In this document: positions 53,069 to 61,414 of the stretch, piece by piece
How positions within the stretch are numbered: position 1 is the stretch's first letter
How the letters are laid out: every line of letters begins with the position of its first letter
Source of the DNA: Burkholderia cenocepacia
Lineage (GTDB): Bacteria > Pseudomonadota > Gammaproteobacteria > Burkholderiales > Burkholderiaceae
Assembly (NCBI RefSeq): GCF_014211915.1
Contig: NZ_CP060039.1
Coordinates: 1,922,001-1,986,000, forward strand
DNA length: 64,000 bases
Direction: 5' to 3'
Made by a program: the position numbers and the translations under genes
The notes under the pieces: generated by a model
What the model saw: only the letters and a program-made list of their open reading frames with translations
Told to the model about the DNA's origin: nothing
Database searches by the model: none

Positions 53069-53854
53069 ATGCGTCCCGTCAAACACATGCTCGACATCGA
53101 ACGCGTGAGCTGGTCTCCCGGCGGCGCGGTCGACGTGCTCGATTCGGTGACGCTGACGGTGGCCGAAGGCGAGTTCGTCGGGCTGGTCGGCCCGAACGGC
53201 AGCGGCAAGACGAGCCTGCTGCGCTGCGTGTTCCGCTACGCGCAGCCCGACGCGGGCCGCGTCGCGCTCGACGCGCGGGACGTGTGGCGCATGCGGCCGC
53301 GCGCAGTCGCACAGCGCATCGCGGTGCTGCAGCAGGAAGCGCCCGACGATTTCGGGTTGACGGTCGACGAGCTGGTCGGCATGGGCCGCACGCCGCACAA
53401 GCGGGCGTTCGATGCGGAGTCGGCCGACGACCGCCGGATCGTCGAATCCGCGCTGCACGATGTGGGCCTCGTCGAGCGTCGCGCGCAGCGTTTTGCGTCG
53501 CTGTCGGGCGGCGAGAAGCAGCGCGCGCTGCTGGCCCGCGCACTCGCGCAGCAACCCGAGCTGCTGTTGCTCGACGAACCGACCAACCATCTCGACCTGC
53601 GTCACCAGCTCGAACTGCTCGCGCGCGTGCGCCGCCTCGGCATCGCGACGCTCGCGACGATTCACGACCTCAATCTCGCGGCCGCGTATTGCGACCGGCT
53701 CCATGTGCTCGCGCACGGCCGCGTCGTCGCGTCCGGCGCGCCGGACGACGTGCTGACCGAAGCGCTGCTGCGCGACGTGTTCGGCGTCGCCGCACTCGTC
53801 GATCGCCATCCCGCCACGGGCCGCCCGCGCATCACGCCGCTTCATCCGGAATGA
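53069..53854 (+). CDS. iron-complex/cobalamin-type ABC transporter ATPase
   Basis: A 261-residue FecE/BtuD-type ATPase: Walker A GLVGPNGSGKTSLL, Q-loop IAVLQQEAPDDFGLTVDELVGMG, signature LSGGEKQRALLARAL, Walker B LLLLDEPTNHLD, and switch TIHDLN. It starts 11 bp after the receptor stop and overlaps the binding-protein gene by 4 bp. It energises the FecCD-like permease. Confidence 0.93.
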   Translation: MRPVKHMLDIERVSWSPGGAVDVLDSVTLTVAEGEFVGLVGPNGSGKTSLLRCVFRYAQPDAGRVALDARDVWRMRPRAVAQRIAVLQQEAPDDFGLTVDELVGMGRTPHKRAFDAESADDRRIVESALHDVGLVERRAQRFASLSGGEKQRALLARALAQQPELLLLDEPTNHLDLRHQLELLARVRRLGIATLATIHDLNLAAAYCDRLHVLAHGRVVASGAPDDVLTEALLRDVFGVAALVDRHPATGRPRITPLHPE

Positions 53855-54843
53855 CCACCATGCCGTTTCCTCTCCTGTCTTTCGTCGCCCGCCGGCTGGT
53901 CGCAGCTGCCGTGCTCGGCGGCGCGGCCGCGCACGCGCTCGCCTATCCCGTCACCGTGCGCAGTTGCGATCGCGACGTGACGTTCGAGCGCGCACCGACG
54001 CGCGCGGTGAGCAACGACGTGAACCTGACCGAGATGATGCTCGCGCTCGGCCTGAAGGACCGGCTCGTCGGCTATACGGGCATCGGCGGCTGGAAGACGG
54101 GCACCGCGCGCGTGCGCGACGCGTTGCGCGGCGTGCCCGAACTGGCGAGCCAGTATCCGTCGCTGGAAGTGCTGGCCGCCGCGCGCGCCGATTTCTATCT
54201 CGCGGGCTGGAACTACGGGATGCACGTCGGCGGGCCGGTGACACCGGCGACGCTCGCGCCGTTCGGCATCCGCACCTACGAACTGACCGAATCGTGTTCG
54301 CACGTGATGAAGCAGTCGGCCGCGTCGTTCGACGACGTGTTCCGCGACCTGACCAATCTCGGTCGCATCTTCGGTGTCGATGCGCGCGCCGCGCAGGTCG
54401 TCGCCGGGATGCGCGCGCGGCTCGCGGCGGTGTCGCGCGCGATCGGGCGCCCGGCGCCGCTGCGCGTGTTCGTGTACGACAGCGGCACCGACAAGCCGAT
54501 GACCGCGGGCGGGCTCGCGATGCCGACCGCGTTGCTCGCGGCGGCGGGCGCGCGCAACGTGATGGACGACCTGCCGCGCAGCTGGACGCAGGTGAGCTGG
54601 GAAAGCGTGGTCGCGCGCGATCCGCAGGTGATCGTGATCGTCGACTATTCGGCGGTCACGGCCGCGCAGAAGCAGCAGTTCCTGGCGAGCCAGCCGGCGC
54701 TCGCGCGCGTGGCCGCGATTCGCGACCGGCGCTTCGTCGTGATTCCGTACGATGCCGCGACGCCCGGCCCGGAGAACGTCGCGGCGGTCGAGACGCTGGC
54801 CCGCGCGCTGTATCCGGCCGCATTCGCCGGAGCGGCACGATGA
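53851..54843 (+). CDS. ABC transporter substrate-binding protein (FecB/BtuF-type)
   Basis: A 330-residue periplasmic protein. Signal peptide ends about AAHALA-YP; the mature start YPVTVRSCDRDVTFERAPTRAVS follows the class III pattern, with the conserved MMLALGLKDRLVGY and DPQVIVIVDYS segments of two lobes joined by a long helix. The N-terminal VRSCDRDVTF with a cysteine resembles the F420-0/metal-chelate subgroup. The order receptor-ATPase-binding protein-permease is slightly unusual. It overlaps both neighbours by 4 bp. Confidence 0.9.
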   Translation: MTTMPFPLLSFVARRLVAAAVLGGAAAHALAYPVTVRSCDRDVTFERAPTRAVSNDVNLTEMMLALGLKDRLVGYTGIGGWKTGTARVRDALRGVPELASQYPSLEVLAAARADFYLAGWNYGMHVGGPVTPATLAPFGIRTYELTESCSHVMKQSAASFDDVFRDLTNLGRIFGVDARAAQVVAGMRARLAAVSRAIGRPAPLRVFVYDSGTDKPMTAGGLAMPTALLAAAGARNVMDDLPRSWTQVSWESVVARDPQVIVIVDYSAVTAAQKQQFLASQPALARVAAIRDRRFVVIPYDAATPGPENVAAVETLARALYPAAFAGAAR

Positions 54844-55880
54844 GCGTGCGCGGGCAGGCGGCGCGGCTCGACATGCGCGTGGTGCTGCCGGGGCTGGCCG
54901 TGCTGCTGATCGTGTCGATCGTCGTGTCGGCCGCGTTCGGTCCCGCGCCGATCGCGATGCCGGCCGCGGTGCGGATCGTCGCCGCGCACGTCGCGTCGGC
55001 GTTCGGCGGCGCCGATGCGTTTGCGGCGGCGCCGGGCGACGACAGCATCGTGTGGTTGATCCGGATGCCGCGTGCGCTGCTGGCCGCGCTCGTCGGCGCG
55101 ACGCTGGCGACGGTCGGTGTCGCGTTGCAGGCGGCGACCGCGAACCGCCTGGCCGATCCGCACCTGCTCGGCGTGAGCGCGGGCGCAATGCTCGGCGCGA
55201 TCGCGGTGACGGTGGTGGCCGGCGCGGCGTTCGGTCCGTTCACGCTGTCGGCCGCCGCGTTTGCAGGGGCGCTCGCGGCGACCGCGTGCGTGGTCGCGCT
55301 CGCTTACCGGAGCGGCCGGCTCGAATCGGACCGGCTGCTGCTCGCGGGTGTGTCGGTGTCGTTCATGATGGCCGCGTTCGGCAACCTGCTGCTGTATCTC
55401 GGCGACCAGCGCGCCGCGTCGTCGGTGCTGTTCTGGATGCTCGGCGGCGTCGGGCTCGCGCGCTGGGACCTGCTGCCGGTGCCGGCCGTATGCGCGGTGC
55501 TCGCCGGCGGCGCGCTCCATGCGCGCCGACGCGAACTGAATGCGCTGATGTCGGGCGACGTCGCCGCCGCGTCGCTCGGCGTGCCGAGCGCGCGGATGCG
55601 GCGCGAGGTGTTCGTCGTCGCGTCGTTCGCGACGGGCGCGATGGTCGCGGTGAGCGGCGCGATCGGCTTCGTCGGGCTCGTGACGCCGCATCTGTGCCGT
55701 CGCGTCGTCGGCGCGGAGCACGGCCGGCTGCTGCCGGTCGCCGCGCTGGCCGGCGCGATCCTGCTCGTGTGGGCCGATGTCGCCGCGCGCACGCTCGCGG
55801 CGCCGGAGGACCTGCCGATCGGCATCGTGACCGCGCTGTTCGGCAGCCTGTTCTTCGTCGCGCTGTTGCGCCGGCGCTGA
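54840..55880 (+). CDS. FecCD/BtuC-type ABC transporter permease
   Basis: A 346-residue inner-membrane protein with about ten membrane segments. Typical motifs: IRMPRALLAALVGATLATVGVALQAATANRLADPHLLGVSAGAMLGA, AGVSVSFMMAAFGNLLLYLG, and AIGFVGLVTPHLCRRVVG, the last being the coupling region to the ATPase. It overlaps the binding-protein gene by 4 bp (ATGA). Only one permease gene is present, so it should act as a homodimer. Confidence 0.92.
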   Translation: MSVRGQAARLDMRVVLPGLAVLLIVSIVVSAAFGPAPIAMPAAVRIVAAHVASAFGGADAFAAAPGDDSIVWLIRMPRALLAALVGATLATVGVALQAATANRLADPHLLGVSAGAMLGAIAVTVVAGAAFGPFTLSAAAFAGALAATACVVALAYRSGRLESDRLLLAGVSVSFMMAAFGNLLLYLGDQRAASSVLFWMLGGVGLARWDLLPVPAVCAVLAGGALHARRRELNALMSGDVAAASLGVPSARMRREVFVVASFATGAMVAVSGAIGFVGLVTPHLCRRVVGAEHGRLLPVAALAGAILLVWADVAARTLAAPEDLPIGIVTALFGSLFFVALLRRR

Positions 55881-55900
55881 GCGAAGGCACGGTCACGCGG

Positions 55901-55927
55901 GGGCGGGTAGCCGCCCGCCGCCGTTTT
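55901..55927. terminator. hairpin between the ABC permease and the sensor kinase
   Basis: GGGCGG-GTAG-CCGCCC (55901-55916), then CCGTTTT, lies between two convergent genes. It is a weak intrinsic terminator for the plus-strand operon. Confidence 0.5.
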
Positions 55928-57312
55928 CATCGAAGCGGGACGACCGTGCCCGTGCCGCTGCGGCGGCGCGCATCGGCATGCGTGCTTTCCACGTGCTGCG
56001 CGACGTCGAACAGACTGTCCGGCAGCGCACGCACGGGCAGCGTGATCACGAAGCGCGCGCCGCCGAGCGGCGAATCCTCGAGCCGCACGTCGCCGCCGTG
56101 CACCTGCGCGACGCGCCGCACGATCGCGAGCCCGAGCCCGAAACCGCCGGTCTGACGGTCGCGGCTCGAATCCAGCCGCTGGAACGGCTCGAACACGCGG
56201 GCGCGTTCGGCGGCCGGAATGCCGGGGCCATCGTCGTCGACGCTCAGCACGAGCGCGCCGGACGGGTCGCGGGTCGCGGCCAGCACGACCTTGCGCGACG
56301 CATAGCGGGCGCCGTTGCGAATCAGGTTCAGCAGCGCGCGGGCGACGAGCTTAGGATCGCAGACGTGGGTCGCGGGCGCGTCGAACGTCGACACGTCGAG
56401 CGCGATGCCGCGATCGGCGATGTCGTCCGCGACGTTGCCGGCGACGCTGTCGATCAGCGCATCGACGACGACTTCCATCGGCGCGAGCTCGCTCGCACCC
56501 TGTTCGAGCCGGCCGATCGTCAGCAACTCGGTGACGAGCTCGTCGAGTTCGCGCACGTCGCGTCGCAGCGCGTCGCGGCGCTCGCGCATCCGGCCCGTCT
56601 CGTCGGCGTCGGCGAGCAACGCGAGCCCGAATTCGAGCCGGGCGAGCGGCGTTTTCAGTTCATGCGAGATGCCGTGCATCATTTCGCGCTGTTGCTTGAT
56701 CGACGCCTCGATACGCGCTGCCATGTCGTTGAACTGCTGCGACAGCTCGTAGATGTTCGACTTGCCCGACAGTTTCACGCGCGTCGACAGCATTCCGGCG
56801 CCGAACGCGCGCGCGGCATCCTGCAGCCGGCGAATGTCGCGCCAATGATAGTGAATCCACAGCACCACCGCGAACAGCGTCGCGAGCGCGAGCAGCATGT
56901 ACGCATAGATCCGGATGTCGAGGTCGGGCGCCTCGATCGGGCGGGCATGCAGCACCGAGCCGTCCGCGAGCGGCATGTAGTAATCCTTGCCGTTGTAGCT
57001 GATCGCGATCCTGCCGGCATCGAGATCGCGCAACGGCGCGCCGCTCAGTTGCGCACGCGCGTCGGCCATCGACATGAAGCCGAATCCTTCGCGGCCATGC
57101 AGCGCGAGTTCGCGCAATGCGAGCTCGCGCTGCGCGCCCGGATGGCGTTCGAGGTAGTCGTTCAGCACGAACGAATAGGTCGTCAGCGAATCGCGCTGCG
57201 CCTGCGCGCCGCGTTCATAGAAGATCCGGTCGAACGACAGCTGGATGAAGATGATCGACGCGCCGACGAACAGGATCACGACGAGGTACAACCGGAGCAA
57301 CGGGCGCAGCAT
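55927..57312 (-). CDS. sensor histidine kinase (RstB-like)
   Basis: A 461-residue inner-membrane kinase. Two membrane helices (about 7-27 and 135-155) flank a periplasmic domain of about 105 residues. HAMP follows, then the HisKA box MMHGISHELKTPLARLEFGLALL and ATPase boxes NLIRNGARYAS, DDDGPGIP and GGFGLGLAIVRRVA. The pattern YGKDYYMPLADGS-like segment and gene order match RstB. It abuts the regulator gene exactly (start at 57312, regulator stop at 57313). Confidence 0.9.
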   Translation of the reverse strand: MLRPLLRLYLVVILFVGASIIFIQLSFDRIFYERGAQAQRDSLTTYSFVLNDYLERHPGAQRELALRELALHGREGFGFMSMADARAQLSGAPLRDLDAGRIAISYNGKDYYMPLADGSVLHARPIEAPDLDIRIYAYMLLALATLFAVVLWIHYHWRDIRRLQDAARAFGAGMLSTRVKLSGKSNIYELSQQFNDMAARIEASIKQQREMMHGISHELKTPLARLEFGLALLADADETGRMRERRDALRRDVRELDELVTELLTIGRLEQGASELAPMEVVVDALIDSVAGNVADDIADRGIALDVSTFDAPATHVCDPKLVARALLNLIRNGARYASRKVVLAATRDPSGALVLSVDDDGPGIPAAERARVFEPFQRLDSSRDRQTGGFGLGLAIVRRVAQVHGGDVRLEDSPLGGARFVITLPVRALPDSLFDVAQHVESTHADARRRSGTGTVVPLR

Positions 57313-58038
57313 TTACTCGTCCCACGCAGAAGGGCTGAACAGGTAGCCGCGACCCCAGATCGTCTTGATCTTGTGCGGCTCCGATGACGCATCCTCGAAG
57401 CGGCGGCGCAGCTTCGAGATGCCGGAATCGACCGAGCGGTCGAGCCCGTCGAATTCGATCCCGCGCAACTGCTTCAGGATGTCGTCGCGGCTCAGCACGG
57501 TGCCGGCCGCACGCGCGAGGATCAGCAGCAGGTTGAATTCGGCGGTCTTCAGCTCGACCGGCTCGCCGCGCCACGTGACGGTGCGGTTCGGCGGCGAAAT
57601 GGCGAGCTCGCCGAAGACGAGCGCGTCGGGCGCGACCGCGGGCGCTTCCGCCGCGGCCGGCTGCGCGCGGCGCAACAGCGCGCGGGCGCGGGCGACGAGC
57701 ACGCGCGGCTCGATCGGCTTCGTCACGTAGTCGTCGGCGCCCGTCTCGAGCCCGGCGACCTGGTCGTACACGTCCGCGCGCGCGGTCAGGATCAGCACCG
57801 GGACGTTGGTGAACGCGCGGATGCGCCGGCAGACTTCCATGCCGTCGAGATTCGGCAGCATCAGGTCGAGGATCACGAGGGCCGGCTGGTGCTCGCGCAC
57901 CGCCGCGACGGCGAGATCGCCGCGCCGCACGACCGTCACCGCGAATTCATAGCCGTCGAGGTATTCGCGGACGAGCTGCGCGAGGCGATCGTCGTCCTCG
58001 ATCAGCAGCACACGGTATTTGAGTGGAACTTCGTTCAT
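57313..58038 (-). CDS. response regulator, OmpR family (RstA-like)
   Basis: A 241-residue regulator. The receiver shows LLIEDDDRLAQLV, the acceptor Asp in LVILDLMLPNLDG, the Thr of ILTARAD and VTKPIEP. The winged helix ends KTIWGRGYLFSPSAW. Its partner kinase follows with no gap. Divergent from the MipA/OmpV barrel gene, with 212 bp between the starts, which holds phased ACAAT repeats. It likely controls the barrel gene and itself. Confidence 0.93.
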   Translation of the reverse strand: MNEVPLKYRVLLIEDDDRLAQLVREYLDGYEFAVTVVRRGDLAVAAVREHQPALVILDLMLPNLDGMEVCRRIRAFTNVPVLILTARADVYDQVAGLETGADDYVTKPIEPRVLVARARALLRRAQPAAAEAPAVAPDALVFGELAISPPNRTVTWRGEPVELKTAEFNLLLILARAAGTVLSRDDILKQLRGIEFDGLDRSVDSGISKLRRRFEDASSEPHKIKTIWGRGYLFSPSAWDE

Positions 58039-58139
58039 GGACTCCTCAGGATGCACGCGCCATCTCCCACCCGGCAGACCGATGCGCGGCGCGGCACGCG
58101 AATTCTATCCGGCCGATCGACCGCCGGGGCAGCGGGGCG

Positions 58140-58165
58140 ACAATCTCCAACAATCGAACACAATT
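58140..58165. promoter_or_regulatory. phased ACAAT direct repeats (possible response-regulator site)
   Basis: ACAAT occurs at 58140, 58150 and 58160, exactly 10 bp apart, in the shared promoter. OmpR-family regulators bind tandem direct repeats about 10-11 bp apart. Binding by the adjacent regulator is an inference. Confidence 0.45.
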
Positions 58166-58250
58166 GCGCACAGATTCGCCGCACATTCAGGACAGTCTCG
58201 GCGCGGGGCGGCACCTAGACTGCGGGCTTCGTCACTTTTATCTCAATATT

Positions 58251-59030
58251 GTGCGCCCATTACTTCGCCGCTACCGCTATTGCATGCCGCTCGCCGGCCT
58301 GACCCTCGCCGCCGCCGCCCACGCGGAAAACCAGTATTCGTTGTCGCTCGGCGGCGGGTTCGCACCGCGCTACCAGGGCAGCAAACAGTATCGCGGCGTG
58401 GTTGCGCCGTCGTTTTCCGCGAAGTTCGGCAATGGCTTCTTCGTCGACAGCACGGAGGGTGCCGGCTACCGGCTGGACCTGCCGCACGGGGCGTTCGTGT
58501 CGGCGGCGGTGAGCTACGACGCGGGCCGCGCGGACGAGAACCGCTTCGACCTGCCGGGCTCGGACTATCTGAAGGGAATGGGGCGGATTCCGGGCTCGGT
58601 GCTGGTCGGCGTGCGTGCCGGCGTGACGCTCTTCGATGCGGCGGAGCTGAGCGTCACGATCGATACTCCCGTGACGCATACGTCGCGCGGCGTGTCGGGG
58701 CACGTGGATCTCGCGGTGCCGGTGCTCAAGACGTCGCAGCACGAGATCATCGTGACGGGCACCGTGCACGCGGGCTCGGGACGCTACATGCAGACCTTCT
58801 ACGGCGTGACCGACGCACAGTCGATGACGAGCCGGTTTCGGCCGTATTCGGTGAGCGGCGGGATCGACAGCGCATCGATGGCGGTCGCGTGGAACTGGAC
58901 GCTGTCGCGGCACTGGTCGGTGCTCGCGACCGGCGGCGTGACGCGGCTGCTCGGCCGCGCCGGCGACAGCCCGATCGTGCAGTCGCGCAGCAACTACTAC
59001 GGCATCGCGGGCGTGACGTACAAGTTCTGA
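58251..59030 (+). CDS. MipA/OmpV-family outer-membrane protein
   Basis: A 259-residue barrel from GTG 58251, chosen because it gives a signal peptide (YCMPLAGLTLAAAAHA-EN); other in-frame starts are further upstream in the promoter. The mature part begins YSLSLGGGFAPRYQGSKQYR, with the MipA/OmpV strand pattern and terminal YYGIAGVTYKF. E. coli MipA scaffolds murein synthase MltA and PBP1B. It is divergent from the RstAB-like system, which likely regulates it. Confidence 0.85.
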   Translation: MRPLLRRYRYCMPLAGLTLAAAAHAENQYSLSLGGGFAPRYQGSKQYRGVVAPSFSAKFGNGFFVDSTEGAGYRLDLPHGAFVSAAVSYDAGRADENRFDLPGSDYLKGMGRIPGSVLVGVRAGVTLFDAAELSVTIDTPVTHTSRGVSGHVDLAVPVLKTSQHEIIVTGTVHAGSGRYMQTFYGVTDAQSMTSRFRPYSVSGGIDSASMAVAWNWTLSRHWSVLATGGVTRLLGRAGDSPIVQSRSNYYGIAGVTYKF

Positions 59031-59302
59031 ACGGATTGCCGCGCGTGCCGGGCGCACGCGATGCGTCGGCGTCGCGCCGTCGCCGCGAACCGCGTGCGGT
59101 AACATGCGCTCGGGTTCGGCGTCAGGCCGGGCCTGCGACGCGGGTGCGCCGGGGCGGCTCGGCCGGGTCGCGAAAGGCCGCCATGCGCTGGCCGGCTCCG
59201 TCAGGAAACGGCCGGCAGCATGCGGAATCGATCATGCATGCGATGCCCGGCCATGCACGAGTGCCGCACATGGACCGCCGGGCCCGCGACAGGGAGAAAC
59301 CG

Positions 59303-59638
59303 ATGAAGAACACGATCGCGATGCTCGTTGCACTCGTTGCGAGTGCAACTTTTGCAGGATGTGCGGACATGGACACGAAACACCCCAACGCCACCGCGGG
59401 CGGCGCGGCCAGGCCCCCTCTGCAGTCGGGCGCCGCGCAGGCATGCAAGGCGGACGCCGCGCCGGACGATGCGCTGGTCGGCAAGACCGAGGCCGATGCG
59501 ACCGCGCTGCTCGACGGCTGCCTGTGGCGCGTGCTCGAGCGCGACGGCAAGTCGTTGCCGGGCACGATGGACTACCGCGAGGAGCGCCGCAATCTCGGCA
59601 TTCGCGACGGCAAGGTGATCTGGGTGCGGCGCGGGTGA
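59303..59638 (+). CDS. I78-like protease-inhibitor lipoprotein
   Basis: A 111-residue protein with a lipobox (LVASATFAGC, Cys about 20). The mature C-terminal part VGKTEADATALLDGCLWRVLERDGKSLPGTMDYREERRNLGIRDGKVIWVRRG fits the I78 family of small serine-protease inhibitors: the TMDYREERRN loop is the conserved core. Two cysteines (about 48 and 72) may form a disulfide. ATG 59303 follows AGGGAGAAACCG. It stands alone between MipA and the transglycosylase gene. Confidence 0.8.
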   Translation: MKNTIAMLVALVASATFAGCADMDTKHPNATAGGAARPPLQSGAAQACKADAAPDDALVGKTEADATALLDGCLWRVLERDGKSLPGTMDYREERRNLGIRDGKVIWVRRG

Positions 59639-59775
59639 GGGCCGTGTGACGATTGCGTCACCGGAATCGTCGACGTCGCGCGATCTGCGCGTGTATGTCA
59701 TGAAGCGCGGCGCGCCCGAACTGCCGCTGACCGCACGGAAATGATCGCCGCGATACGCGTGCGATCGGACGCGCG

Positions 59776-61001
59776 TTACTTCGAGATGTACCACAGCGCG
59801 TCCGCGCTGGCGCGCGACGGCTGAGCGGCCGCAGCCGGTGCTTGAGCCGGCGCGGGTGGCGGCGTGTTCGACGTGATGGCCGTCGGCAGGGTGGCAGGAA
59901 TATTCGCGGTCGAAGGCGAGGCCGCCGCCGTTCCCGACGTGGACGGCGTATTCACGTACCACAGCGCATCGGCCGAGGCGGTGCGTTTCGCTGCCGTATT
60001 GGATGCCGTGTTCGTCGCGGCATTCGCTGCCGCACCGGCCGGCTTCCTCGATGGTGGGGCCGATGCGCCGGCCGTCGCCGTGCCCGCCGTCCCGGCCTGC
60101 GCGGTCATGCCTGCGGTCGCCGCACTGCGCTGCGCGCGCGCTTCAAACGGCCCGAGCTGAAAGATCAACGTTTGCGCGGGACGCGTCACGACGGCATAGG
60201 GAAACTGCAGCTCCCACGACATCAGCACGCGCCCGGCCGACGTCTCGGTGAAGATCGCCGGCACGTGCTTCATGTCGCTGAACTGCACGTAGACCCGCGC
60301 ACCGTCGTCGAACACCTGGGTCGGCTTGGCCTGGTCGGCGCCGGTGACCGTCCATCCGAAGTTGTACGTACCGGCCGGGCCGGCGGGGCCCCCTGCGGCG
60401 GCGCCGGCGGCGAGGCCGGCGAGATCGTCCGTGCGCGCGTGACGGGCGGCGCCGACACGCTCAGGCTCGCGAACGGGTTGTACGTCTGCGCCTGTTGCGG
60501 CGGCGTGAAGGAGGGTGGAAGGATGGGCATGGGAGTATCCGGCGAATCCGGCATGGTCCGGATTGCATCATAGACCTTGCGCGCATAGGCGAGGCGCTTG
60601 TCGGGCGACGCGGAGTTGTACGCGCCGATCGCGTTCCAGTTGGGGCCGAGCTGGCGGATGTTCTGCGACAGGATCCACGCACCGACGTACGCGTTCGTGC
60701 ACGCATCGAACAGGCTTTCCCGCGTGATGCCTTCGCGTGCGAGCGTCGGCAGCCACGTGCTGTTGATCTGCATCAGCCCGATGTCGACCGTGCCGTTGGT
60801 ATTCGTGTTGATGGCGTTCGGATTCATCCCCGATTCGACTTGCGCGATGCCGCGCATCAGGCTGACGCTCACGTGCTGGAACGCGGCCGCGTCGTCCAGG
60901 CAATCGGCCCGCGCGACGCCGCAGAGCGCGCACGCGAGCGCGATCGTCGAGGCGAAGGGCAGCGAGTGGCGGCCGAACAGGCGAGTGGTATGACGCGGCA
61001 T
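59776..61001 (-). pseudogene. lytic transglycosylase fused to a VirB9/TrbG-like domain, frameshifted
   Basis: From ATG 61001 an exported SLT domain reads RGIAQVESGMNPNAINT (catalytic Glu) and GLMQINSTWLP, then a proline-rich linker. After about 60390 the frame turns to nonsense (ARPVRTTSDGRS). The next frame there gives YNFGWTVTGADQAKPTQVFDDGARVYVQF, a VirB9/TrbG/CagX-like domain, and then a low-complexity tail. Adding one C to the C5 run at 60389-60393 joins both into a 408-residue protein. As given, the first part is intact and the second lacks a start. Confidence 0.8.
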
Positions 61002-61316
61002 GGCAGGATGGGGCGGAATCCGGGCGCCCGGTGCAAGGAAATTACGCAGACGCGAAGTGTGCCATAGCAGCCGGGCAAATGGCTCGCGTCAAACTTTCCT
61101 TTGCATTTATCCGCGCGTTCGACGCGCATTTGTATCGCGCCGGATCAGGGTCCGAGGCGGTGCGGGATCGGCAAGAATGGCCGGCATTGGCGCGAATGCC
61201 GATGCAATGGCGGCGACCGGAACCTGACGTATTACGTCATTCGCAGGGTGAAACCGGCAATCAAGCGAGCGAAAGAGAAAATCGCGCGCCAGCCGTTCGT
61301 GGCGCAAAAGGAAGCG

Positions 61317-61342
61317 GCAAAAAATCGGCGGCCGAAGCCGCC
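61317..61342 (-). terminator. intrinsic terminator after the porin gene
   Basis: On the minus strand GGCGGC-TTCG-GCCGCC is followed by GATTTTTT. A 6-bp stem with a UUCG tetraloop and T run, 73 bp past the porin stop. Confidence 0.88.
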
Positions 61343-61414
61343 TTATGTGCAACGCGGAGTCGGCCGGCCCGCGCGGAGCGCAACCGGCCGTCTCCGGGTA
61401 TCGCAATATCGCGA

